From Siphonodentalium dalli (Eukaryota > Mollusca > Scaphopoda > Gadilida > Siphonodentaliidae): a DNA stretch of 64,000 nucleotides. Of the stretch, positions 23,101-33,947 are shown one piece after another; positions within the stretch are counted from its first letter, which is position 1, and each line of letters opens with the position of its first letter. The notes below the pieces were generated by a model. It searched no databases. It was not told the origin of the DNA and saw only the letters and a program-made list of their open reading frames with translations. The translations under genes and the position numbers were made by a program. The stretch lies in the NCBI GenBank assembly GCA_032622095.1, contig CP136061.1, positions 118,678,754 to 118,742,753 of the forward strand, given 5' to 3'.

Positions 23101-26100
23101 TAAGATACTATGGGTGGCGGGGTGGGTAGTGGGTGGGCAATACATGTATACTCTAATGATCTATACTATATTGATCTAGTATACACATGGGGTGGTGGAC
23201 GGGTGGGCAATACATGTATACTCTAATGATCTAGGGGCGCCTGCTGCGCATAAGATAATATGGGTGGCGGGATGGTGTGGTGGGTGGGCAATACATGTAT
23301 AATCTACATCATTAGAGTATACATGTATTGCCCACCACCACCCAATCCCGCCACCCATAGTATCGTATGCGCCGCAGGCGCCCCTAGATCATTAGATTAT
23401 ATATGTATTGGCAACCCACCACCCAATCCCGCCACCCATAGTATCGCATGCGCTGCAGGCGCCCCTATATCATTAGAGTATACATGTATTGCCCACCACC
23501 ACCCAATCCCGACACCCATACTATCGTATGCGCCGCAGGCGCCCCTAGATCATTAGATTATATATGTATTGGCAACCCACCACCCAATCCCGCCACCCAT
23601 AGTATATTATGCGCCGCAGGCGCCCCTAGATCATTAGATTATATATGTATTGGCCACCCACCACCCAATCCCGCCACCCATAGTATCTTATGCGCCGCAG
23701 GCGAACCTAGATCATTAGATTATATATGTATTGGCCACCCACCACCCAATCCCGCCACCCATAGTATCTTATGCGCCGCAGGCGCCCCTAGATCATTAGA
23801 TTATATATGTATTGCCCACCCACCACCCAATCCCGCCACCCATAGTATCTTATGCGCCGCAGGCGCCCCTAGATCATTAGATTATATAAGTATTGGCCAC
23901 CCACCACCCCATCCCGCCACCCATAGTATCGCATGCGCTGCAGGCGCCCCTATATCATTAGAGTATACATGTATTGCTCACCACCACCCAATCCCGCCAC
24001 CCATAGTATCGCATGCGCTGCAGGCGCCCCTATATCATTAGAGTATACATGTATTGCTCACCACCACCCAATCCCGCCACCCATAGTATCGCATGCGCTG
24101 CAGGCGCCCCTATATCATTAGAGTATACATGTATTGCCCACCACCACCCAATCCCGCCACCCATAGTATCGTATGCGCTGCAGGCGCCCCTATATCATTA
24201 GAGTATACATGTATTGGCCACCCGCCACCCAATCCCGCCACCCATAGTATCTTATGCGCCGCAGGCGCCCCTAGATCATTAGATTATATATGTATTGGCC
24301 ACCCACCACCCAATCCCGCCACCCATAGTATCGCATGCGCTGCAGGCGCCCCTAGATCATTAGATTATATATGTATTGGCCACCCGCCACCCAATCCCGC
24401 CACCCATAGTATCTTATGCGCCGCAGGCGCCCCTAGATCATTAGATTATATATGTATTGGCCACCCACCACCCAATCCCGCCACCCATAGTATCGCATGC
24501 GCTGCAGGCGCCCTTATATCATTAGAGTATACATGTATTGCCCACAACCACCTAATCCCATAGTATCTTATGCGCCGCAGGCGAACCTAGATCATTAGAT
24601 TATATATGTATTGGCCACCCACCACCCAATCCCGCCACCCATAGTATCTTATGCGCCGCAGGCGCCCCTAGATCATTAGATTATATATGTATTGCCCACC
24701 CACCACCCAATCCCGCCACCCATAGTATCTTATGCGCCGCAGGCGCCCCTAGATCATTAGATTATATAAGTATTGGCCACCCACCACCCCATCCCGCCAC
24801 CCATAGTATCGCATGCGCTGCAGGCGCCCCTATATCATTAGAGTATACATGTATTGCTCACCACCACCCAATCCCGCCACCCATAGTATCGCATGCGCTG
24901 CAGGCGCCCCTATATCATTAGAGTATACATGTATTGCCCACCACCACCCAATCCCGCTACCCATAGTATCGTATGCGCCGCAGGCGCCCCTAGATCATTA
25001 GATTATATATGTATTGGCCACCCGCCACCCAATCCCGCCACCCATAGTATCTTATGCGCCGCAGGCGCCCCTAGATCATTAGATTATATATGTATTGGCC
25101 ACCCACCACCCAATCCCGCCACCCATAGTATCGCATGCGCTGCAGGCGCCCTTATATCATTAGAGTATACATGTATTGCCCACAACCACCTAATCCCGAC
25201 ACCCATAGTATCGTATGCGCCGCAGGCGCCCCTAGATCATTAGATTATATATGTATTGGCCACCTACCACCCAATCCCGCCACCCATAGTATCGCATGCG
25301 CTGCAGGCGCCCCTATATCATTAGAGTATACATGTATTGTCCACCACCACCCAATCCCGCCACCCATAGTATCGTATGCGCCGCAGGCGTCCCTAGATCA
25401 TTAGATTATATATGTATTGGCCACCCACCACCCAATCCCGCCACCCATAGTATCTTATGCGCCGCAGGCGCCCCTAGATCATTAGATTATATTTGTATTG
25501 GTCACCCACCACCCAATCCCGCCACCCATAGTATATTATGCGCCGCAGGCGAACCAAGATCATTAGATTATATATGTATTGGCCACCCACCACCCAATCC
25601 CGCCACCCATAGTATCTTATGCGCCGCAGGCGCCCCTAGATCATTAGATTATATATGTATTGGCCACCCACCACCCAATCCCGCCACCCATAGTATCGCA
25701 TGCGCTGCAGGCGCCCCTATATCATTAGAGTATACATGTATTGCCCACCACCACCCAATCCCGCCACCCATAGTATCGTATGCGCCGCAGGCGCCCCTAG
25801 ATCATTAGATTATATATGTATTGGCCACCCACCACCCAATCCCGCCACCCATAGTATCTTATGCGCCGCAGGCGCCCCTAGATCATTAGATTATATATGT
25901 ATTGGCCACCCACCACCCAATCCCGCCACCCATAGTATCGCATGCGCTGCAGGCGCCCCTATATCATTAGAGTATACATGTATTGCCCAGCACCACCCAA
26001 TCCCGCCACCCATAGTATCGTATGCGCCGCAGGCGCCCCTAGATCATTAGATTATATATGTATTGGCCACCCACCACCCCATCCATAGTATCGTATGCGC

Positions 26101-27180
26101 CACATGCGCCCCTAGATCATTAGAGTATACATCTATAAATCTATATATATACATGTATACTCTAATGACCTAGGGGCGCCTGCGGTGCATAAGATACTAT
26201 GGGTGGCGGGATGGGGTCGTGGGTGGGCAATACATGTATACTCTAATGACCTAGGGGCGCCTGCGGCGCATAAGATACTATGGGTGGCGGGATGGGGTGG
26301 TGGGTGGGCAATACATGTATACTCTAATGATATATGGGGCGCCTGCTGCGCATAAGATACTATGGGTGGCGGGATGGGGTGGCGGGATGGGGTGGTGGGT
26401 GGGCAATACATGTATACTCTAATAATATAGGGGCACCTGCTGCGCATAAGATACTATGGGTGGCGGGATGGGGTTGTGGGTGGGCAATACATGTATACTC
26501 TAATGATATAGAGGCGCCTGCGGCGCATAAGATACTATGGGTGGCGGGATGGGGTGGTGGGTGGGCAATACATGTATACTCTAATGATATATGGGGCGCC
26601 TGCTGCGCATAAGATACTATGGGTGGCGGGATGGGGTGGCGGGATGGGGTGGTGGGTGGGCAATACATGTATACTCTAATAATATAGGGGCACCTGCTGC
26701 GCATAAGATACTATGGGTGGCGGGATGGGGTGGTGGGTGGGCAATACATGTATACTCTAATGATCTAGTGGCGCCTGCTGCGCATTAGATACTATGGGTG
26801 GCTGGATGGGGTGGTGGGTGGGCAACACATGTATACTCTAATGATCTAGGGGCGCCTGCGGCGCATAAGATACTATGGGTGGCGGGGTGGGTAGTGGGTG
26901 GGCAATACATGTATACTCTAATGATCTATACTATATTGATCTAGTATACACATGGGGTGGTGGACGGGTGGGCAATACATGTATACTCTAATGATCTAGG
27001 GGCGCCTGCTGCGCATAAGATAATATGGGTGGCGGGATGGTGTGGTGGGTGGGCAATACATGTATACTCTAATGATCTAGGGGCGCCTGCGGCGCATACG
27101 ATACTATGGGTGGCGGGATGGGGTGGTGGTGGGCAATACATTTATACTCTAATGATCTAGGGGAGCCAGCGGCGCATACC
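20112..27180. repeat. 80/81-bp satellite array with orientation switches
   Basis: The array holds roughly 85-90 units. The 81-bp form has GATTATATATGTATTGGCC and the 80-bp form AGTATACATGTATTGCCC; both share CACCCAATCCCGCCACCCAT and ATGCGCCGCAGGCGCCCCTA. Orientation is plus at 20112-22652, minus at 22653-23303, plus at 23304-26140 and minus at 26141-27180. A ~1060-bp segment (19995-21035, including the tail of repeat L) is duplicated in tandem at 21055-22100. The inverted blocks are also near copies of each other. Many long proline-rich open frames arise because 81 is divisible by three; none is a credible gene. Confidence 0.95.
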
Positions 27181-27949
27181 ATACTCGGTTGTCTGTGCAA
27201 TGTTATGACGTTCCCTGTTAGAACAGGTCAGCAAATTTTAAAGTGTCCATGTATTGAACAGGTAGAGTATGATCTGCATGCACGGGCGTAACCGCAGTGT
27301 AGATTAATGACATGATTTACACAATTAAGTCTAATTGTTCCGGTTAGACGCACAAACCTCAATGACATTTCAACGTCCTAGTCTGTGTCACTGTAGATAT
27401 AAAATATCAAAACATATGCTGCAACATTTTCTATTATATATGCACACAAAGGGTTTTAGCGGATATCATTGATATTTTACACACGCGGTGCATGGTGATT
27501 TAAAACGCCTTGCTGTTTTTATTGAAAACGTATCATGTGACTTATATTGTTAGTGATTATGAGTAACACGAATATACGATGCACTCAAATTTGTAAAGTA
27601 ATGTTTGTCTTAAAGTGATGTGAAACACTCCGGAGGGTGATCAAACAGAACTGGAGACTAATCTTGCCCAAAGTAGTTATTTTACGAACATTAATCCAAA
27701 TTTACAACACACACCGTCATTCTTATATATTAATTAAATGCAACGCCTCTCGAAGCCGAAATCATTTGCGTTGGTTAATCGCCGATAGTTGCGTCCCGAG
27801 TCGAGATGTAAATATTTACAACTGAGCGTTGTTCAGACGATGTTTTCTATGGAGTGGTATGGTTGATTTCTTTGAAATTTTCGGCGATGATAGTAGAATT
27901 CAAAATATAAATAATAGTGAACACCTTTATAAACTTGTACGGATATCTT
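27181..27949. other. Unassigned region after the satellite
   Basis: No gene or repeat recognised. The satellite unit decays abruptly after GCATACCATACTC near 27186. Confidence 0.35.
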
Positions 27950-28092
27950 TATATTATTATAACGAGTTGTAAGTCGTTATAACGACTTTGTTGTGAAAGT
28001 AGTTACAACGACTTGCAAGTCGTTATAACGAGTTGTTGGAAAAAAACTGTTGTTATAACGATTTGCAAGTCGTTATAAAGAGTTATGTATTT
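27950..28092. repeat. Cluster of CGTTATAACG palindromes
   Basis: AACGACTTGCAAGTCGTT at 28007-28024 is a perfect 18-bp palindrome. The words TTATAACGA and AAGTCGTTATAA recur at least five times in about 140 bp, in both orientations. Confidence 0.75.
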
Positions 28093-28411
28093 GTATATTG
28101 GGGGTGCGGTGGTGTTTCGGATTGCCCTAGTGTGCTGTCGTACGGAGCGACCACCAACGGGTGTGGGAGGAATTTATACGAAAGAATAAAATAAATACTG
28201 CGGTCCTTATTTGTCAATGACCTTGTCTGTTATTTACACAAGAACACAGCACACATATTCCCCATACATGTAAGTGCCCATATGTAAAATAGCCATTGGC
28301 ATAGAAACTATAACCCTCTGTAGTGAATTGAATTCTGTGGCGTGGTCTAAACAAAGGTAGTATATGTTTTTAGTGCGGCTCTGACCCTAGTAACGAATAC
28401 ACCAAATTTAA

Positions 28412-28926
28412 AGGCACGGGCGGCGTTCGTTGCAGAAATATTCATATTTGTTCAAATCGCCACCAACAGAAGGAATATTGAAATATATATAGTTTTGTTC
28501 ATATGCCAAACATAATCAGCGCGTAAATAGTTTATTGTCGTCAAGGCGTACGATGGTGTACGTAAACAAGAGCCTGCTCGTGTTACCGAAGTTTTGCTTC
28601 TGTTTACATAACACAGCGCAATTCTATTGGTTAATCACAGACAAATGATATAAACGCTCTTTATTTTTCCCATATCAGGAAAACAGTAACAAATAGCGCT
28701 CTTTATGTTTACCATATCCGGATCTAAATAAAAGCCAGGAAATGTAACGTTTTTTGCTTTTGTTTACACAACAAAAGCAAAACATTTGACAATAACATAC
28801 TGTTTATGCCATATTTCTGGTATAAGAACACGATCTGTCTATATTTTACTATTATTTCTGTTTATGGCGTTTTTGACGGAGGTGAATATTTTAACAGCAT
28901 ATCCACCGCCAACACCGCCCGTATCT
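28412..28926 (+). mobile_element. TTAA-flanked MITE (AGGCACGGGCGG family), copy A
   Basis: A 515-bp element between TTAA at 28408-28411 and 28927-28930. Ends: AGGCACGGGCGGCGTT on the left and, inward from the right, AGATACGGGCGGTGTTGG. The interior has CGTACGATGGTGTACG and CCATATCCGGATCTAAA. There is no coding sequence. TTAA duplication suggests piggyBac or Kolobok origin. Confidence 0.88.
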
Positions 28927-29110
28927 TTAATTTGACAATAAAGTTTCTTTCCATATAGAAGAGATAGTAATTTTTGGTGATGCTAGCCCACTGTGCGGGG
29001 TATAGCACTAAATTCACCTTTTGTGGACCCCAATTTGCAAATGTCCAGCTCCATATTTTGAGCCCTGACTCCGTATACAGGAATTTATGTATTTATTGAA
29101 AGGGACCAAA
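28927..29110 (+). repeat. Dispersed repeat L, 3' part (copy 2)
   Basis: Matches 19707 onward (ATTTGACAATAAAG, GATGCTAGCCCACTGTGCGG, CTCCATATTTTGAGCCCTGA) and stops near 29110. It follows directly on the right TTAA of MITE copy A, as in copy 3. Confidence 0.8.
29092..29097 (-). other. Candidate polyadenylation signal AATAAA
   Basis: AATAAA on the minus strand, about 225 bp after the stop of the glycosyltransferase-like gene. It lies inside repeat L, so the gene may use a repeat-derived poly(A) site. No closer AATAAA was found. Confidence 0.35.
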
Positions 29111-29319
29111 TGCATGCATGGCTTGATATCGAGTACAGTATACACTAAAACGTTTGCAGTGAGGCCTATGGAAAACACTTACACAATTGTAACATAAAGG
29201 GGGTGACCTGACTGATAGAGAAAACAATTACAACATTGTAGCATGAGGGGGTGGGGTGTGTGCACGGAGACATATATAAAACAATTACACCATTGTTACC
29301 TAAAGAAATTTATGTGCAT

Positions 29320-30564
29320 TTACATTTTCGTTGGTCCAGTTATCGTCCCATTTTTAAAAAAGTAAACCTCCTTCCCGGGTTTACCAATTGCAGCTCCGTA
29401 AGTACTGATTCCACTTTGTGTTTTAACAATGACATCACATGTGTTGAGTATAGAGAACTCTAGTATGAGTTTCTGCAGCCCAGAGCAATCTCGGTCATCT
29501 CTATCTCGGTCAATATGAATAATCGGCCCGTCGACCGATATAAGTTTATCTCCAAAGTTCGCTTTAGCTTCATCAATTACATCGGATGAGTCACTCATTA
29601 CAAACATCAATGTTTTTGTTGAATTTTTCATTTTACTCTTTAGTAAATCGAAGAGACTTTTAGTTGTAGACAACGAGTTTATGCTCCCTGCATCACGTGG
29701 ATTCGAAGGATTGCGACGCATGCGCACATGTGCACATATCAAAGTATGTTCTGGATGTCTAATGACGTCCATGCGTCTCTTCAAGTGTCCTGGCAACTTG
29801 AACAACTCGTGATAAGATTGATTAACCGCGTTGCTTTCGTGGCTTAATGAAGTGCCAAGACATTGCTTCAGAAATGCGTTCCCTCTAGAATGCCCGAAAA
29901 GTTTCCAGTTACCAACAATGACCACGATGTCCTGTTTAATTCCATTGAAATCGAATTTCGTAAACGTAGTGGCGTTCTCTCCTTCGTGCGTTGTAACCGT
30001 CATATTACTCATGAAAAACCTCACCGTCACAACCCTCTGTGGTTCTTTCTCGAAGATATCCATCAACTTATCTGGGTCATACATCCAGTTCACTTCATTT
30101 GGCTCCATGACCTTCTCAAACAAGCAGCCAATAGGTCTGTGCATGAATATGCCATACTTTCGTTTGAGGCACTTGGCTATATTGTTAAGTGGTAACACAG
30201 CTCTCAATCGGTCACCCCATCCGCCACAATATCTACTTCCGGCGCATGTGTAGAAGAGATACTTTGTGTTGGGTTTAATATCCTGGTACATGTATCCGCG
30301 GTGGCGAATATGCGACATGTGATCTATTAAGAACGTCTTCTGTCCACCACTCATTAACGTCCTATTTTGAGCGAAAACCGTCTGCTCTATTATTGGTGAC
30401 GTCACTGGCGCCCGGTTATGAGCCTTTATCACATAGCTATTCGTGTTCCACAGACGTAGTCTAGTGTGTATTGAATAGTGGTGGTAGGCTAAATATTCAG
30501 CGAAGAACAGGAAGAATACGACTCCTATTAATACTAATAGACCCTTACGTATCTTGGGATTCAT
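29320..30564 (-). CDS. Type II membrane glycosyltransferase-like protein (fucosyltransferase-fold candidate), 414 aa
   Basis: An uninterrupted 414-codon frame with balanced composition and a stop at 29320-29322. Residues 1-8 are basic (MNPKIRKG) and about 9-26 form one hydrophobic anchor, giving a short cytosolic tail and a lumenal catalytic part, as in Golgi transferases. Six N-glycosylation sequons (NRT, NMT, NAT, NQS, NST, NGT) support a lumenal location. CGGWGDRLR at 113-121 resembles the donor-site glycine loop of GT-B fucosyltransferases. HVRMRR at 279-284 resembles their H-x-R motif, and a QSGIST segment near 383-388 could be the C-terminal S-rich motif. Family assignment is inference from these motifs; a protein of unknown family with this fold is possible. 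The ATG is preceded directly by TGTTTTTTTCCAG, so translation probably starts in the second exon. No frameshift or stop interrupts it; antisense frames are shadows. Confidence 0.85.
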   Translation of the reverse strand: MNPKIRKGLLVLIGVVFFLFFAEYLAYHHYSIHTRLRLWNTNSYVIKAHNRAPVTSPIIEQTVFAQNRTLMSGGQKTFLIDHMSHIRHRGYMYQDIKPNTKYLFYTCAGSRYCGGWGDRLRAVLPLNNIAKCLKRKYGIFMHRPIGCLFEKVMEPNEVNWMYDPDKLMDIFEKEPQRVVTVRFFMSNMTVTTHEGENATTFTKFDFNGIKQDIVVIVGNWKLFGHSRGNAFLKQCLGTSLSHESNAVNQSYHELFKLPGHLKRRMDVIRHPEHTLICAHVRMRRNPSNPRDAGSINSLSTTKSLFDLLKSKMKNSTKTLMFVMSDSSDVIDEAKANFGDKLISVDGPIIHIDRDRDDRDCSGLQKLILEFSILNTCDVIVKTQSGISTYGAAIGKPGKEVYFFKNGTITGPTKM

Positions 30565-30584
30565 CTGGAAAAAAACAGGTTATA
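30565..30584 (-). other. 3' splice site directly before the ATG
   Basis: On the minus strand, AACCTGTTTTTTTCCAG lies immediately before ATG: a polypyrimidine tract ending in CAG. A plausible branch-point region (GTTAATATAAC) lies just upstream. This implies a 5' non-coding exon further upstream on the minus strand (above 30600); that exon was not identified. Confidence 0.65.
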
Positions 30585-30712
30585 TTAACTCTTTCTATAC
30601 TAAATTGATTCTCCAACTCAGTTATACAACCATACACTGGAATGGTCTATTATACACCTGCAGGGGTTTTCAGGAAAAATAAGCAGACGACAAATAATAC
30701 AAGTATACACCA

Positions 30713-31398
30713 GTGGTGATATTCACCAAGCGGGTTTATTTTATAAACCTGCAGGTAGTTTATTTGGTAGTGGCTGAACGCAAAGGTATCTCCGCTTTAG
30801 CGCCAACGACACACGCTGTCGATGATGTGATTGATCCAATCTATCAGATTTGTCACTTGTCAATGGACACCGTCTCACGATGTATAATTGTATGGAGACT
30901 CATGCTGGCGTTTATACATATGCAGAATGAGTTTCGATGATATTATTGAGGTTTTTGAATTAGCACAGCGTGAAAATGAAGAGCCAAGAAGACAACGTCT
31001 CAGAAGAAATTTGTTTGTCTTTTGGTTCTATTTGGAAATTTCTTTGCAGGCATAATTTTTCCGGCGCTGGTGGACCGGTTTCTTTATTCTCTAGGATTTT
31101 GATGCTTCTCTGAACAATGCCCAAAAAATGTTTCGCTCGTCGGCTGTGTATTTAGCACCCCTTCCTTTCCCTCGGTTACTCACGATTGAAAAAAACCAAA
31201 CGTGTAGGCCTAATGTTACGCGCAACATGTTTTATATGACCTGTGATCAATCTATGATTGCCGCCAATCACCTTGATTGGATAATCCTACACCGCGCGGC
31301 GATGCCTTCCCATCGATATGTCCACCGACAGCTTCGTATTGAGCGTCACCTCGCATAAACTACCTGGACTATATATAAACCCAGCTGGTGAATACCAC
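30713..31398. mobile_element. Possible PIF/Harbinger-derived MITE
   Basis: The left end GTGGTGATATTCACCAAG..GGGTTTAT and the right end, read inward, GGTGGTATTCACCAGCTGGG.TTTAT form imperfect inverted repeats. The interior has a short plus-strand frame from the ATG at 30929 (SFDDIIEVFELAQRENEEP, then RRQRLRR), which faintly resembles the acidic/basic N-terminus of Harbinger transposases. No 3-bp target duplication could be confirmed. Confidence 0.35.
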
Positions 31399-32160
31399 CC
31401 AAGGAGTCCTATTTATTGCATGGAACTGTTCAGATGGTAACTGCTCGTTTTGTTGATCTTATTATCTGCGCCAGTGGGTTGTATTGTATTCATGGACAGT
31501 GTTTGTTGACCGCCCAATAGTTGTTCCTGTTATGGCGGACCTGATTTTATCTGGCTTGGTTCGACTCGGATTGCGACCGCGCGTGTGATATTCATTTCCT
31601 AAATACCTGATTGTCGAGTATTGTCATTCTGTGTTGGTTTCCAACTATGTATCTACTTAACTAATGGCGCTGAACATTTCTCGAGGGATAACTACTCGTC
31701 AACGAGTATTTAGTATGGGTTAAACGACTCGTAAATATCACATGCACCAAATTAGACATAGTGATTTCTCATGGTTATATATGGGTGACCAAAATATGTC
31801 AATAAATACACGAAATACTGTAATATAGAGATTTTATATATAGTTTTACTTTCATATAACACACTTGCCTTGGTTTTAACCCAGAATAACCGACTCCGAA
31901 AGTATCGGTATACATGTACACTCTATATAAACTATTTAACTCGGAATATTTACATTCCTTGCATGTATGTTTGGCCCGGTCGTCGACGGCGAATAGAGTC
32001 CGGGCAAGCTGCAAAATAGAGTTCAGTCCCCTCGCTACGCTATATGTCTGACCGCTGCCGGCATGTGTATTTTCTAAATCCAAATTTGTTTATTGAAGTG
32101 GTTAGGCAGTTACAATTCATTCTGGTTTGATCGAGGCAATTTTCTATGGGAAGCCAAATT
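31399..32160. other. Unassigned region
   Basis: No gene or repeat recognised; all frames are short. Confidence 0.35.
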
Positions 32161-32352
32161 GACGTTTAATAAATAATTGAGCTTAAGCGCAATAAGGATT
32201 ATCTAATTGCGCTTAAGCGCAATAAGGAATATATTATTGCGCTTAAGCGCGATAAGGAATATCTAATTACTTTTAAGCGCAATAAGGAATATTCTTATTG
32301 CGCTTAAGCGCAATAAGGATATTCAATATTGCACTTAACCGCAATAAGCTAC
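32161..32352. repeat. Tandem palindromic array, GCGCTTAAGCGC core
   Basis: About six units of 28-33 bp, each holding a version of ATTGCGCTTAAGCGCAAT followed by AAGGAATAT. The 18-bp form at 32206-32223 is a perfect palindrome, and at 32294-32317 it extends to 24 bp. Confidence 0.9.
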
Positions 32353-32694
32353 ATTACATAAACTCCCTGTTATTCAAATCGTATTGCGGGACTTCCTTCT
32401 GCATGTAACATGTTTTGTTCGCAACTCAATAATGTTCGTCGTAAACGGCCGTCGATAAAAGACACCCAACATGTGAGATTTCAAGAACGGTAACTCGTAA
32501 TGGCATAATTCGCCATTTTATGACTCCAGCCATAAATTCATTTATATTAAATAAATCAATTTTACTTTTATGACAGCCTGTTAACCGGAACGTTTTCAGT
32601 AGACATCGTCGACTCAAATACGTTATTTTAAAATATAATATTGATATTAGATCGCAAATGTTACCGGGAATTTATTGAAATTGGCGTACAGTAC

Positions 32695-33130
32695 CCCTTT
32701 AAGCGCGCTATTTTCGCGCCCAATATCGCAATAATATTGCAAGTGGAAACGCTTATAGGCGCACCGCTTGCGATATTATTGCAATATTTTGCGCTTAATA
32801 TTGCAATATTTCGCGCTTAATATTGCGACATCTTGTGCTCAAAATTGTGACATTTAAAGCAAAGTATTGCTTCTTCTATATTGTTTATTGAATAAATAGA
32901 GACAATGTTTTAAATTTGTATATAATTATCGCTGTAAATGATATATGTACACTATATGTACATTATATGCACAGTATTTATCTCATTTAAATATAACACT
33001 ATTGGTCTGCATGAAATTTTGCGCGCGTAATATCGCAATATTTTGCGCTCAATATCGCAATAATAAGCGCGACATATTTTTAGTATATATATTGCGCTAT
33101 TATCGCGCCTTTTCGAAATTAAGTGCGCTC
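32695..33130. repeat. Palindrome-rich region with TATTGCG/CGCAATA words
   Basis: Repeated AATATTGCGA, GCGCTTAATATTGC and CGCAATAATATTGC in both orientations. Two arms, near 32727-32743 and 32766-32784, pair around the GGCGC centre. It uses the same GCGCTTA and GCAATA words as 32161-32352, so the two may be parts of one element separated by about 340 bp of unrelated sequence. Confidence 0.6.
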
Positions 33131-33184
33131 AATTTTCAATGTAATACGGAACAATGTATACATGTACGTTATAATAACAAATAT

Positions 33185-33654
33185 ATTAAGGAAACATACA
33201 ATTTATAAAATAGTAATGATTTACAACTTTGTTTGCTGGTGTGTCAGTCAGAATTAGGGACCTAGCAGAAAATAACGATATCAATAGCATCTTGTGATTC
33301 TTTATTTCTTCTGGTTCGACAAATTTAATTATTTCCAGGAGTCCCCCCCCCCTTCCGAGACACAGAGAATCAGTGTAGGCCTTAAAATATGGTGCTGGAT
33401 ATGGTGCAGTTATATTGACGCTATACCCCTCACAGCGAGGTAGCGTCGACAAATCCATCATCTGGGGACCTCAGTCTGCATGACCCCATCTGCTACGGGA
33501 GACCTAGAATCAGATTTCATTACCTAGATGGTGAAGGATGGTGACGTGCACATATTGGGCACCTCAATTGTGTCTGCTAATTTGGGATATACATGTAGAG
33601 AAACTAAACTAAAGGAAAACAATAAAAAGAAGTTTCTAAAGAACGAACAAAAAA
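33185..33654 (+). repeat. Dispersed repeat L, 5' part (copy 3)
   Basis: Matches 18842-19700 without the TA-flanked MITE. It continues, after the broken TTAA MITE, with the 3' part at 35466-35860. Confidence 0.8.
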
Positions 33655-33947
33655 CGGCACGGGCACTGGCGGCGTTCGTTGCAGAAATATTCAGAGTTGT
33701 TCAAATCACCATCAACAGAAGGAATATTAAAATATATATAGTTTTGTTCATATGCCAAACATAACCAGCGCGTAAATAGTATATTGTCGTCAAGACGTAC
33801 GATGGTGTACGTAAACAAGAGCCTGCTCGTGTTACAAAAGTTTTGCGTCTGCATGTGTACATAACACAGAGCAATTCAATTGGTTAATCACACACAAATG
33901 ATATAAACGCTCTTTATTATTTCCATATCAGGAAAACAGTAACAAAC
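33655..33947 (+). mobile_element. TTAA MITE copy B/C, left part
   Basis: Matches the first 300 bp of copy A from GGCACGGGC to CAGGAAAACAGTAACAAA. The left TTAA is decayed. The rest of the element resumes at about 35226. Confidence 0.8.

Noticed and set aside
20112-27180. CRISPR-like array (regular repeats)
   Set aside because: Units are contiguous, with no unique spacers, and orientation changes; it is a eukaryotic satellite.
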